DNA of 13,317 bases from Nitrospinae bacterium RIFCSPLOWO2_12_FULL_45_22 (GTDB taxonomy: Bacteria; 2-12-FULL-45-22). This document shows positions 1 to 7,621 of the stretch, one piece after another. The position numbers and the translations under genes were made by a program. A model generated the notes under the pieces. It did no database searches. It was not told where the DNA came from and saw nothing but the letters and a program-made list of their open reading frames with translations. The stretch is taken from contig MHDQ01000056.1 of the NCBI GenBank assembly GCA_001803565.1, forward strand, positions 1 through 13,317, read 5' to 3'. Positions within the stretch are counted from its first letter, which is position 1. The number at the start of each line of letters is the position of its first letter.

Positions 1-1
1 A

Positions 2-361
2 GGAGCCATAGATTTATTCCAGAACTTAATGGGGCTTCAGGTCTCTCAAATAGAAGATGTGCCTGAGCAAAAGGCAAAGGTAGGATTCATTCCCTTAGGC
101 GAAACCAAGCTGGAACTAGTCCAACCTACCACGCAAGATACAGCATTAGCTAAGTTCTTAGATAGGACTGGCGGAGGGTTGCATCATATCTGCCTGGAAG
201 TGCAGAACATCGTTGCAGCCTTAAAATGGTATAAGGATAACGGGATAGAATTGATAGATACCGAGCCTAGAACCGGAGCCCATAATAAAAAAATAGCCTT
301 TCTCCATCCCAAGAGCACCAAAGGGGTCTTGATAGAACTCTGTCAATGTGCCAGCAAATAA
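2..361 (+). CDS. mce: Methylmalonyl-CoA epimerase, 3' part (5' end outside window)
   Basis: The reading frame is open from base 2, before its first internal ATG at 29, so the gene starts left of the window; roughly 20 N-terminal residues seem to be missing. The visible part is the second half of a vicinal oxygen chelate (VOC) fold. Motifs include GGGLHHICLEV, which holds the second metal-ligand His, EPRTGAHNKKIAFLHP, and a C-terminal VLIELCQ, whose Glu is the third ligand. The first His (the N-terminal DHIG-type motif) lies off the window. The family interconverts (R)- and (S)-methylmalonyl-CoA in the propionate/methylmalonyl-CoA pathway, in the cytoplasm. The match to conserved family blocks is strong, so a generic glyoxalase is less likely. 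It ends about 100 nt before tRNA-Val, and no terminator is evident between them. Confidence 0.88.
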   Translation, partial: GAIDLFQNLMGLQVSQIEDVPEQKAKVGFIPLGETKLELVQPTTQDTALAKFLDRTGGGLHHICLEVQNIVAALKWYKDNGIELIDTEPRTGAHNKKIAFLHPKSTKGVLIELCQCASK

Positions 362-409
362 CAACCTCTGTGGTTCATCATTTTATTAGTTTCTCTCCCC
401 TTTTCCCTC

Positions 410-438
410 TTGACATCCCAAGGGATAAACGGTACTTT
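410..438 (+). promoter_or_regulatory. Predicted sigma70 promoter for tRNA-Val (and perhaps thrS)
   Basis: TTGACA at 410-415 is followed by a 17-nt spacer and TACTTT at 433-438. Transcription would start about 445, roughly 18 nt before the mature tRNA 5' end at 463. The -35 box is perfect and the -10 box is weak. There is no other good promoter before thrS, so the tRNA and thrS may be cotranscribed from here. Confidence 0.5.
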
Positions 439-462
439 TATAGCAATGGACAAGAGGGTTAC

Positions 463-534
463 AGGCACGTAGCTCAGGGGGAGAGCGCTTGCTTGACGCG
501 CAAGAGGTCGGCGGTTCGAAACCGCCCGTGCCTA
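463..534 (+). tRNA. tRNA-Val (anticodon GAC)
   Basis: A full cloverleaf can be drawn. The acceptor stem is AGGCACG/CGTGCCT (7 bp) and the D arm is GCTC-AGGGGGA-GAGC. The anticodon stem CTTGC/GCAAG encloses loop TTGACGC, giving anticodon GAC. The variable loop is AGGTC, and the T arm is GGCGG-TTCGAAA-CCGCC. The discriminator base is A534. The CCA end is not encoded, because TCA follows. The gene lies 26 nt upstream of thrS. Confidence 0.95.
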
Positions 535-560
535 TCATCATAATATTTTTATAGGACAAG

Positions 561-2492
561 TTGAAGGCGGAAACAGACAAAATCAAAATAAAACTATCTG
601 ATGAAAAGCAGATAGAATGCGTTGCAGGTACAATTATAAAAGACCTGATTGACCATCAGTTAACCAAGAACAACCTCCAGGAAATCATTGCCGCTAAACT
701 GGATGGAGACTTGGTAGACCTGAGCCGGCCCCTCTTCACCAATACCTCTCTAGAACCAGTAACCTTTGATTCAGCCGAAGGGAAAAAGATATATCGGCAC
801 AGCACCTCCCATGTCATGGCCCAGGCTGTAAAGGATCTGTTTCCAGCGGCAAAGATTGCTATTGGTCCTGCAATAGAAGACGGGTTTTATTACGATTTTG
901 ACCTGGATAGGCCCTTTACTCCTCAAGATTTAGAAAGGATCGAGGAGAGGATGAAAGAGATTATCCAGCAGGACCTCCCGTTTCAACGCCTAGAACTATC
1001 CAAGGAACAAGCCCAAAAAATCTTCCAGGAAAGAAGAGAAGATTATAAATTGGAACTCCTGAAGGATATTGAGGAAGATACTGTCTCCCTATATCAACAG
1101 GGCAATTTTATTGACCTGTGTCGGGGACCCCATGTGTTATCCAGTGGGAAACTCCGTGCTATTAAACTCCTGAATGTAGCGGGGGCATATTGGCGGGGGG
1201 ATGAAAAGAATAAGATGCTGCAGCGTATTTACGGGACTGCCTTCGCCACCCCAGAGGCCCTAACTGAATATCTAAAGCGACTAGAAGAAGCCAAAGAACG
1301 GGATCATAGGGCCCTGGGCCGGCAATTAGACTTATTCAGTGTCCAGGAAGAGATTGGCCCGGGATTGATCCACTGGCACCCTAAAGGGGCTATTATCCGG
1401 ATGACGATTGAAGAGTTCTGGAAGAAAGAACACCTAAAAAGGGGCTACCAATTAGTCTATACTCCCCATATTGCTAGCCGGAAGATTTATGAGATCAGTG
1501 GCCACCTGGAGACTTATCAGGAATATATGTATTCGCCTATGGATATTGACGGCGTACCTTACTGGGTGAAACCTATGAATTGCCCGGGACATATCAAGAT
1601 TTATCAGACTAAGCTCCGAAGCTACCGGGAACTACCGATAAGATACGCTGAGCTAGGGACTGTTTATCGCTATGAGCGCAGTGGAGTACTCCATGGCATG
1701 CTCCGGGTAAGAGGCTTTACCCAGGATGATTCGCATATCTTCTGCCACCCAGAACAATTACCCGCGGAAATACTTCAGGTACTAGACCTGGTAGACTTCA
1801 TGATGAGTACTTTTGGTTTTGATTATCATGCTTACCTTGCTACCAGACCGGAAAAATCGATCGGTGGCGAAGAGGCCTGGGCAAAGGCTACTACTGCCCT
1901 GAGAGAGGCCTTGAGCAAAAGAGAGATAGATTATAAAATAGACCCGGGTGGTGGTGTTTTTTATGGCCCGAAGATTGATATTAAACTGCTAGATGCCCTG
2001 GGCCGGGAGTGGCAAGGACCTACTATCCAGGTTGATTTTAATCTGCCTGAGCGATTCGATATAAATTATGTCGGGCCAGATGGTAATAGGCATAGAGTAG
2101 TTATGATCCACCGAACTGTACTGGGCTCTATGGAGCGATTCATTGGCACGCTAATAGAGCATTATGCCGGTGTTTTTCCTCTGTGGTTAGCACCGGTCCA
2201 GGTATTAGTTCTCACTATCACAGAGAGGCATATCGAGTACGGCGAGAGAGTGCTCCAGGATCTGAGAAACAATGATATCCGGGCGGAAGCAGATTTCAGG
2301 AATGAATTGATAGGTTATAAAATAAGAGAAGGTCAACTAGCTAAGACCCCTTATATGGCTGTGATAGGTGATCGGGAAATAGCTAATGGCACCGTCTCTG
2401 TAAGAACCCGTAAGAAAAAGGAACTAACAACTCTGAGAGTGGAAGACCTAATAAGCAAGATGAAAAAGGAGATCGCAGATAAAATCATTTAG
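561..2492 (+). CDS. thrS: Threonine-tRNA ligase (ThrRS)
   Basis: This cytoplasmic class II synthetase charges tRNA-Thr and is full length at 643 residues. Domains run in order: an N-terminal TGS domain (about 5-70); an editing domain with HSTSH and FIDLCRGPH; the catalytic core with motif 1 (GPGLIHWHPKGA) and motif 2 (YRYERSGVLHGMLRVRGF); and a C-terminal anticodon-binding domain beginning around PLWLAPVQV. The expected zinc ligands are present: Cys341 (MNCPGH), His392 (DDSHIF) and His517 (MIHRT). Their spacing is very close to that of the E. coli enzyme. The start is TTG at 561 behind a weak AGGA at 553-556; no better start fits the TGS domain. No T-box leader is visible upstream. The stop codon lies inside an 11-bp direct repeat that flanks an inserted palindromic element. 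Confidence 0.97.
   Translation: MKAETDKIKIKLSDEKQIECVAGTIIKDLIDHQLTKNNLQEIIAAKLDGDLVDLSRPLFTNTSLEPVTFDSAEGKKIYRHSTSHVMAQAVKDLFPAAKIAIGPAIEDGFYYDFDLDRPFTPQDLERIEERMKEIIQQDLPFQRLELSKEQAQKIFQERREDYKLELLKDIEEDTVSLYQQGNFIDLCRGPHVLSSGKLRAIKLLNVAGAYWRGDEKNKMLQRIYGTAFATPEALTEYLKRLEEAKERDHRALGRQLDLFSVQEEIGPGLIHWHPKGAIIRMTIEEFWKKEHLKRGYQLVYTPHIASRKIYEISGHLETYQEYMYSPMDIDGVPYWVKPMNCPGHIKIYQTKLRSYRELPIRYAELGTVYRYERSGVLHGMLRVRGFTQDDSHIFCHPEQLPAEILQVLDLVDFMMSTFGFDYHAYLATRPEKSIGGEEAWAKATTALREALSKREIDYKIDPGGGVFYGPKIDIKLLDALGREWQGPTIQVDFNLPERFDINYVGPDGNRHRVVMIHRTVLGSMERFIGTLIEHYAGVFPLWLAPVQVLVLTITERHIEYGERVLQDLRNNDIRAEADFRNELIGYKIREGQLAKTPYMAVIGDREIANGTVSVRTRKKKELTTLRVEDLISKMKKEIADKII
2482..2492. repeat. Left 11-bp direct repeat flanking the 2493-2634 element (putative target duplication)
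   Basis: AAATCATTTAG occurs here and again exactly at 2635-2645. This copy contains the last thrS codons and the TAG stop. The pair brackets a segment with terminal inverted repeats, as expected of a transposition target duplication. Confidence 0.65.
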
Positions 2493-2634
2493 ATGTGGCT
2501 ATTCTTTGTCATAAAGCATATTTTATATATATTGTAGGGGTCGAACTTGCTTGACTTTATTGGGCAGTACCCAAGGGGTATCCGGCTCTGCCACTACATT
2601 ATGAATGGATTTCTGACAGAAAATAGCCACACCC
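2493..2634. mobile_element. MITE-like palindromic element inserted at the thrS stop codon
   Basis: The segment is about 142 bp and non-coding. Its terminal inverted repeats are 2494-2510 (TGTGGCTATTCTTTGTC) and 2615-2631 (GACAGAAAATAGCCACA), matching at 15 of 17 positions. The interior is itself partly palindromic. TGTAG near 2532 faces CTACA near 2593, and a nested hairpin GGCAG-TACCC-AA-GGGGTA...CTGCC sits near 2562-2592. Both sides carry the same 11-bp AAATCATTTAG. There is no transposase gene, so if mobile it would have been moved in trans. It could instead be a structured RNA in the thrS-infC gap, but the flanking duplication favours insertion. I cannot assign it to a known IS family. 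Confidence 0.6.
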
Positions 2635-2645
2635 AAATCATTTAG
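2635..2645. repeat. Right 11-bp direct repeat flanking the element
   Basis: Exact second copy of AAATCATTTAG (first copy 2482-2492). It is followed by the remaining thrS-infC intergenic DNA. Confidence 0.65.
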
Positions 2646-2672
2646 GGGAGATAGCGTAGGCTTTAGGGTATG

Positions 2673-2703
2673 GGCAATAGGTGAAAACCTCTAGCCTATT
2701 ACC
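2673..2703 (+). other. Hairpin in the infC leader region
   Basis: GGCAATAGG (2673-2681) pairs with CCTATTACC (2695-2703) with one mismatch. Alternatively a small GGT-GAAA-ACC hairpin with a GNRA-type loop forms inside it (2680-2689). infC operons are often autoregulated by L20 through leader structure, but I see no convincing L20-leader consensus here. Function is unknown. Confidence 0.3.
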
Positions 2704-2756
2704 TGAGCTTTTATCTGCTTTAATCTGCGTCCTAACTAAATATAAAAGGAGGATAT

Positions 2757-3272
2757 ATTATACTCAATAAAAATCTGAGGGTAAACGAGATGATCCGAGT
2801 CCCTGAAGTAAGGGTTATCGGACCAGACGGACAACAAAAAGGGATATTGTCTGTAAGCAGGGCTCTCGAGTTAGCCAGAGAAGAAGGGCTCGACTTAGTA
2901 GAAGTGGCCCCCAATGAAAAACCCCCGGTTTGCCGGGTAATGGATTATGGTAAGTACAAATATAAACAGAGCAAAAAATTGCAAGAGGCCAAGAAGAAGC
3001 AAAAAACTCTGCAGATTAAAGAGATTAAGATGGGGCCCAAGACCGACGAACATGATTATCAATTCAAGCTGAAACATGCCCGGCGGTTTCTTAGTGAGGG
3101 GAATAAGACCAAGATAAATATTTTGTTCAAAGGTCGGGAATTAGACCACATCCATCTAGGGAAAAACATCCTGGATCGCCTAGCTCAGGAGTTAAGCGAT
3201 GTAGCGTCCGTAGAACAAGCCTCTAAACTGGAGGGTCGTAATTTAACCATAGTGCTTGCACCAAAACACTAA
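2757..3272 (+). CDS. infC: Translation initiation factor IF-3 (non-AUG start)
   Basis: IF-3 binds the 30S subunit, prevents 50S joining and checks start-codon and initiator-tRNA pairing. The two-domain protein is seen whole. The N-domain holds RVIGPDGQQKGILS, a lysine-rich linker follows (YKYKQSKKLQEAKKKQK), and the C-domain begins at LQIKEIKMGPKTDEHDY. The first ATG, at 2790, would cut off the conserved NKNLRVNE block and has no ribosome site. A strong AGGAGG at 2747-2752 is followed by AUU at 2757 (4-nt spacing) and AUA at 2760 (7-nt spacing), both in frame. One of these must be the start; I give the AUU, and AUA is equally possible. Non-AUG infC starts are known to support autoregulation by IF-3. 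The rpmI gene follows after 17 nt. Confidence 0.93.
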   Translation: MILNKNLRVNEMIRVPEVRVIGPDGQQKGILSVSRALELAREEGLDLVEVAPNEKPPVCRVMDYGKYKYKQSKKLQEAKKKQKTLQIKEIKMGPKTDEHDYQFKLKHARRFLSEGNKTKINILFKGRELDHIHLGKNILDRLAQELSDVASVEQASKLEGRNLTIVLAPKH

Positions 3273-3289
3273 TCAAGGAGAGTAAGTAA

Positions 3290-3487
3290 GTGCCAAAAAT
3301 AAGGACTAATAGGAGTACAGCTAAACGGGTAAAAAAAAGTGGCAGTGGTAAGTTATTAAGATGCAAAGCCTTCCGTAGTCATATCCTAACGAAAAAGAGC
3401 CGGAAACGGAAGCGGCGGTTAGGACAAACCGCCCTCGTCAACCCGGCTAATCGCAAGAGGATCCATTGCTTAGTCCCTTACTTATAA
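3290..3487 (+). CDS. rpmI: 50S ribosomal protein L35
   Basis: This is a 65-residue, very basic protein with the L35 signature: N-terminal MPKIRTNRSTAKRVKKSGSG, then HILTKKSRKRKRRLG and a C-terminal hydrophobic tail ending VPYL. It is an integral component of the large ribosomal subunit. The start is GTG at 3290 behind AGGAG, and the length is normal for the family. It lies between infC and rplT in the standard order. The 141-nt gap to rplT is longer than usual because it holds a palindromic repeat. Confidence 0.95.
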   Translation: MPKIRTNRSTAKRVKKSGSGKLLRCKAFRSHILTKKSRKRKRRLGQTALVNPANRKRIHCLVPYL

Positions 3488-3509
3488 AATTGTAACCGTT
3501 CATTGGACC

Positions 3510-3576
3510 TGTCACACACTGAGCGGAGCGAAGGGTCTGCTGAGAATTGAGATACTTCGCTATCGTTCAGCATGAT
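3510..3576. repeat. Imperfect palindromic repeat (GAGCGGAGCGAAG type) between rpmI and rplT
   Basis: The left arm CTGAGCGGAGCGAAGGGTCT (about 3519-3538) is roughly the reverse complement of the right arm GAGATACTTCGCTATCGTTCAG (3549-3570), with one indel and several mismatches. The outer parts (TGTCACACA and CATGATA) also partly match. The sequence resembles a dispersed palindrome of the form TCATTCTGAGCGNAGCGAAG that I recall from many environmental bacterial genomes. The transcript can fold into a hairpin inside the ribosomal protein operon. Confidence 0.6.
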
Positions 3577-3628
3577 ATGTTGATGGAAAGCTGGTGAACA
3601 GTCACATAGAATTTAAAAGGAGAAAGAG

Positions 3629-4003
3629 ATGCCAAGAGCAGTTAGCGGTACCGTATCTAGACAGAGGAGGAAAAAGGTCCTTAAATATGCCAAGGGATAC
3701 TGGGGCTCTCGTAGCCGAGTATATCGCCGCGCAAAAGAAACCCTGGAAAGGGCCTGGAAATTTGCCTACCGGGATAGAAGACAGCGGAAGAGGGAATTCA
3801 GACAGCTATGGATAGCCCGGATTAATGCGGCTGTCCGCCCCCATGGCATTTCCTACAGTAAATTTATCCATGGCCTGGCCCTGGCAGATATTGAACTGGA
3901 CAGGAAGGTATTGGCAGATATGGCCATTAAAGATCCTCAAGCCTTCGAACAACTTGCCCTTATTGCTAAAGAAAAACTCCAGGGCACGGCAGTTTCCAGT
4001 TAA
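3629..4003 (+). CDS. rplT: 50S ribosomal protein L20
   Basis: L20 binds 23S rRNA early in large-subunit assembly, and in many bacteria it also represses the infC-rpmI-rplT operon. The 124-residue product is slightly longer than the common 117-119. It has the basic N-terminal extension ([21 protein letters not shown]), the [18 protein letters not shown] segment and the C-domain around [27 protein letters not shown]. The ATG at 3629 has a good AAGGAG site upstream. pheS follows after 21 nt, so cotranscription is likely. Confidence 0.96.
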   Translation: MPRAVSGTVSRQRRKKVLKYAKGYWGSRSRVYRRAKETLERAWKFAYRDRRQRKREFRQLWIARINAAVRPHGISYSKFIHGLALADIELDRKVLADMAIKDPQAFEQLALIAKEKLQGTAVSS

Positions 4004-4024
4004 ACCTAAAAATTCTGCCAATCA

Positions 4025-5065
4025 ATGATGCCTACCTCTACCAAAGATATAATTCAAGAGCTGAAAAGGGTAAAACTGGAGGCCCAAAAAGACCTAAGCA
4101 GGGCTGAGGATCAAGCCAGCCTCCAGAGATTAAAAGGGAAATACCTGGGCCGGCAAGGTATACTGACAGAGTTGTTGCGGGCTATGGGTACCTTTCCCCC
4201 CAGCGAAAGACCTATCATAGGCCGTACTATAAATCTCTTAAAAGAAGAAATCACACAGGAAATTAATACCCGCTGGGAGACCCTGAAAAGAAGGAGGCAC
4301 GAAAAAGAACTCTATGCAGAAAAACTAGATCTAACCCTACCTGGTCGGAGGCCCTTGTTAGGCCATACTCACCCCTTGACCCAGGTTCTCGAAGAAATAG
4401 TAGATATCTTCACTGGTTTAGGGTTCCAGATCGCCGACGGGCCAGAAGTAGAGCTGGATTATTATAATTTTGAGGCCTTAAATATACCTAAAGACCACCC
4501 GGCCCGAGATATGCAAGATACCTTCTATATTTCTGATGATATGGTCTTGCGGACCCATACCTCACCCGTGCAGATCAGAACCATGGAAAAGCAGCGCCCA
4601 CCACTTAGGATTATTGCGCCGGGTAAGGCTTATCGCTGTGATGCCGATATTAATCATAGCCCAATGTTTCATCAGGTAGAAGGGTTGATGGTAGATCGGG
4701 ATGTTACCTTTGCTGATCTGAAGGGTACTATAGCCATTTTTATCCAGCAGATGTTTAGTAAGGACACCAGGTTAAGATTTCGCCCCAGTTTCTTCCCCTT
4801 TACAGAACCTAGTGCCGAAGTAGATATCCAGTGTGTTATCTGCAAAGGAATAGGGTGCCGGGTGTGTTCCCAGACGGGTTGGTTAGAGATCCTTGGCTCA
4901 GGCATGGTAGACCCCGCAGTATACTCTTTTGTTAACTACGACCCAGAAGAATTCACTGGCTTTGCCTTTGGCTTAGGGATTGAGCGAATAGCCATGCTAA
5001 AATATGGTATAGATGATATCCGACTCTTTTTTGAAAATGACCTGCGCTTCCTAAGCCAGTTTTAA
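4025..5065 (+). CDS. pheS: Phenylalanine-tRNA ligase alpha subunit
   Basis: PheS forms the catalytic half of the alpha2-beta2 enzyme that charges tRNA-Phe. The 346-residue length is normal. It has an N-terminal coiled-coil tRNA-binding region (about 1-90), then HPLTQVLEEIVDIFTGLGF, DMQDTFYI and RTHTSPVQIRTM. The aminoacylation core carries FHQVEGLMVD (motif 2) and GFAFGLGIERIAMLKYGI (motif 3). A four-Cys segment (C270, C273, C278, C281: CVICKGIGCRVC) is a known variant loop in many bacterial PheS proteins. Two adjacent ATGs (4025 and 4028) could start it, and no clear Shine-Dalgarno sequence precedes either. Translation may therefore depend on coupling to rplT, which ends 21 nt upstream. Confidence 0.97.
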   Translation: MMPTSTKDIIQELKRVKLEAQKDLSRAEDQASLQRLKGKYLGRQGILTELLRAMGTFPPSERPIIGRTINLLKEEITQEINTRWETLKRRRHEKELYAEKLDLTLPGRRPLLGHTHPLTQVLEEIVDIFTGLGFQIADGPEVELDYYNFEALNIPKDHPARDMQDTFYISDDMVLRTHTSPVQIRTMEKQRPPLRIIAPGKAYRCDADINHSPMFHQVEGLMVDRDVTFADLKGTIAIFIQQMFSKDTRLRFRPSFFPFTEPSAEVDIQCVICKGIGCRVCSQTGWLEILGSGMVDPAVYSFVNYDPEEFTGFAFGLGIERIAMLKYGIDDIRLFFENDLRFLSQF

Positions 5066-5078
5066 GAATAACTTATAC

Positions 5079-5167
5079 TAACCACCAAGACACAAAGTTC
5101 ACAAAGAATAATATTCTTTATAGAAACAAAAGGTCAAGACTTTGTGCTCTTTGTGTCTTGGTGGTTA
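5079..5167. repeat. Long palindromic repeat (ACCACCAAGACACAAAG type) between pheS and pheT
   Basis: The arms at 5079-5106 and 5140-5167 are inverted repeats of 28 bp with 26 matches; the left arm begins TAACCACCAAGACACAAAG. They are separated by 33 nt of AT-rich loop. The unit resembles a dispersed ACCACCAAG-ACACAAAG palindrome that I recall from various environmental genomes. It fills most of the 140-nt pheS-pheT gap. Its RNA form would be a very stable hairpin within the operon. There is no uridine run, so it is not a classical terminator. Confidence 0.75.
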
Positions 5168-5205
5168 ATTATCAAATGATATTTTTGAGCAATAGGTAAA
5201 TAAGG

Positions 5206-7605
5206 ATGAAGGTTAGTTATCAGTGGTTAAAGGAGTTGGTGGAATCCCCCTTCTCACCCCAGGAATTAGCCGATAAGCTGACCATGGTGGGTTTAGAAGT
5301 AGAAGACCTTTCCAACCCCAGCTATGCTTATGACCACATAGTTGTAGGAGAAATCAGTACTATCCAACCTCACCCTCAGGATCAGGAATTATCCCTCTGT
5401 CAGGTACATGATGGTGAAGGGCTCAGGCAAATAATTTGTGGTGCAAAGAATATTTATCCCGGGGCCAAAGTACCCCTTACCCTACCAGGTGCCCAATTGC
5501 CTGGTGGGGGTAAAATTACCACAGAAAAGATAAAAGGGATAGTCTCAGAAGGGATGCTATGCTCAGGAACAGAACTGGAACTAAGAAACGGCTCTGATGG
5601 GGTCCTCATCCTTCCCCCGGATGCTAAGCCCGGACAAACCCTTATAGAGATGTTGAACCTATGGGATATTATATTAGATATAAACATTACCCCTAACCGG
5701 CCGGATTGTCTGAGCATGATGGGAATAGCACGGGAAATAGCCGCTATTACCGGGGCTGGGGCAAAGCTCAATAAGCCACCATCTCATTGTGAAGAGCAGG
5801 GACCCGTTATTGACCAAATAACCTCAGTAACTATCCTGGCCCCAGACTTATGTCCCCGCTATGCAGCCCGGGTTATTGAAGGGATAAAAATAGCCCCGTC
5901 GCCGGGCTGGATGCAATATAGGCTAAAAACCCTGGGTTTTCGTCCTATCAATAATGTAGTAGATATAACTAACTATGTGCTATTAGAATTAGGCCACCCC
6001 CTCCATGCGTTCGATCTTTCTAGCCTGGAGGAAAAAAGGATCGTGGTCAGAAAAGCTCGACCAGGAGAGCTTTTCGTCACCTTAGATAGCCTGGAGAGAC
6101 GACTGGATGAAGAGATACTGGTGATAGCCGATGCCACCAATCCTGTGGCTATTGGCGGGGTGATGGGCGGACTCTATTCTGAGGTTAAGGATGAAACCAG
6201 GAATATTCTCCTGGAGAGTGCTTATTTTGACCCTATCAGTATCAGGAAGACCTCAAAAAAACTGGGGCTCCAAACCGAGGCAGCTTATCGCTTCAGTCGG
6301 GGGGCTGACCCAGAAGGTGTTATCCCAGCCCTTAACCGCGCTGCTCAGCTTATGAAAGAACTAGCCGGAGGGAAGATAGCTACGGGCTTAATTGATAATT
6401 ATCCTACACCTATAAGCCTACCAGAAGTATATTTGCGCCCCAGTAGGGTTAATAAAGTATTAGGCACCACTCTAGAAAAAGATCAGATAAAGGATATTTT
6501 AAAGAGACTAGAATTGACCCCTATACAGTCGCCTGATGAAGACCGCTGGTGTGCGCAAATCCCTTCTTTCAGGAGGGATTTGACCCGTGAAATAGACCTG
6601 ATCGAAGAAGTAGCCAGACATACTGGGTACCAGAATATACCGACCACTATTCCGTGCAGTAAGATCGGCGTTGAGACTAAAGAAGTAGACAAACACCTGG
6701 AGAGTCAGATCAGGGACATTATGGTAGGGTGCGGTTTAGCAGAAGTAATCAATTATAGCTTTATCAGCGAGGAGTGGTTGGAGCGACTGGGGCTTCTCTA
6801 CCCTTTTATCCAGTTAAAGAATCCTTTAAGCCGCGAATGGCGAGTTATGCGTACTACCCTCATCCCCGGGCTCATACAAAACTTGATCCACAACTTTAAT
6901 AGAAAGGCTTCGGGGGTAAGGATTTTTGAACTGGGCAGGGTATTTTTACCTTGCAGCCCGGGGACACTTCCCGAAGAAAGGCTCTATTTAGCTGGTAGCC
7001 TGGCGGGTACAGCCTCTTCCCCATCTATCTGGGATAAGAACCAGAGTGAAGATTTCTACTCGCTAAAGGGAGTTATAGAAACCTTACTAGGTCGTCTACA
7101 CCTTAAGGATTATGCCCTGGCCCCATCTGAGCTGAGATTCCTTCATCCCAGAAAAACACTAAAACTGATCGCAGGAGGAGAAGAGCTGGGCTTTCTCGGA
7201 GAAATCCACCTCGCCCTGGCAGAGTCCCTGGATCTGCCCTTAAATACCTACCTTTTTGAGCTCGATTGTGACAAATTGAAAAACCTCCTCTCTCCCAAGA
7301 TTGAATTTTCTCCTCTGCCAAAGTTTCCTCCAGTACAGCGGGATTTAGCCATAATAATAGCTGATGATATCCCTGCCCAGGACGTATTAGCCATTATTGC
7401 AGAGAAAGGCCGTCCTATCTTGCGCCAAGCTCAGGTATTTGATGTTTATACCGGCAAACAGATACCCCCAGGCAAAAAGAACCTGGCTTATTCCCTGACT
7501 TTCCAGAGAGACGATAGGACCCTGACCGATACCGAAGTAGACTTAGTCTTTAACCAAATTGTACAGGGATTGGAAGCAACTTTAGGGGGAAGATTGAGAG
7601 AGTAA
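5206..7605 (+). CDS. pheT: Phenylalanine-tRNA ligase beta subunit
   Basis: PheT pairs with PheS; it carries the tRNA-binding and editing parts. At 799 residues it is a typical full-length bacterial form. Visible blocks in order: N-terminal MKVSYQWLKELV; an EMAP/OB-type tRNA-binding domain (about 40-150, with IICGAKNIYPGAKVPL); a B3/B4 editing domain containing NNVVDITNYVLLELGHPLHAFD and AIGGVMGG; a B5 domain (about 400-475); the catalytic-like core with NPLSREWRVMRTTLIPGL; and a C-terminal ferredoxin-fold anticodon-binding domain (about 705-799) with FPPVQRDLAIIIADDIP. The start is ATG at 5206 after TAAGGA. The ZapB-like gene follows after 16 nt. Confidence 0.97.
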   Translation: MKVSYQWLKELVESPFSPQELADKLTMVGLEVEDLSNPSYAYDHIVVGEISTIQPHPQDQELSLCQVHDGEGLRQIICGAKNIYPGAKVPLTLPGAQLPGGGKITTEKIKGIVSEGMLCSGTELELRNGSDGVLILPPDAKPGQTLIEMLNLWDIILDINITPNRPDCLSMMGIAREIAAITGAGAKLNKPPSHCEEQGPVIDQITSVTILAPDLCPRYAARVIEGIKIAPSPGWMQYRLKTLGFRPINNVVDITNYVLLELGHPLHAFDLSSLEEKRIVVRKARPGELFVTLDSLERRLDEEILVIADATNPVAIGGVMGGLYSEVKDETRNILLESAYFDPISIRKTSKKLGLQTEAAYRFSRGADPEGVIPALNRAAQLMKELAGGKIATGLIDNYPTPISLPEVYLRPSRVNKVLGTTLEKDQIKDILKRLELTPIQSPDEDRWCAQIPSFRRDLTREIDLIEEVARHTGYQNIPTTIPCSKIGVETKEVDKHLESQIRDIMVGCGLAEVINYSFISEEWLERLGLLYPFIQLKNPLSREWRVMRTTLIPGLIQNLIHNFNRKASGVRIFELGRVFLPCSPGTLPEERLYLAGSLAGTASSPSIWDKNQSEDFYSLKGVIETLLGRLHLKDYALAPSELRFLHPRKTLKLIAGGEELGFLGEIHLALAESLDLPLNTYLFELDCDKLKNLLSPKIEFSPLPKFPPVQRDLAIIIADDIPAQDVLAIIAEKGRPILRQAQVFDVYTGKQIPPGKKNLAYSLTFQRDDRTLTDTEVDLVFNQIVQGLEATLGGRLRE

Positions 7606-7621
7606 CTTGAGGAGGTTGTGA

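Noticed and set aside
386-586. Antisense ORF across tRNA-Val with residues GTGGFEPPTS
   Set aside because: This is the well-known false protein produced by reading the complement of a tRNA gene.
2493-2756. T-box leader or classical L20 leader in the thrS-infC gap
   Set aside because: No T-box AGGGTGGNACCGCG-type motif is present, a T-box for thrS would lie upstream of thrS, and I see no clear L20-binding consensus. The inverted repeats with flanking duplication fit an insertion better.
3594-3815. 73-residue + strand ORF overlapping the start of rplT
   Set aside because: It is out of frame with the unmistakable L20 protein and has no family features.
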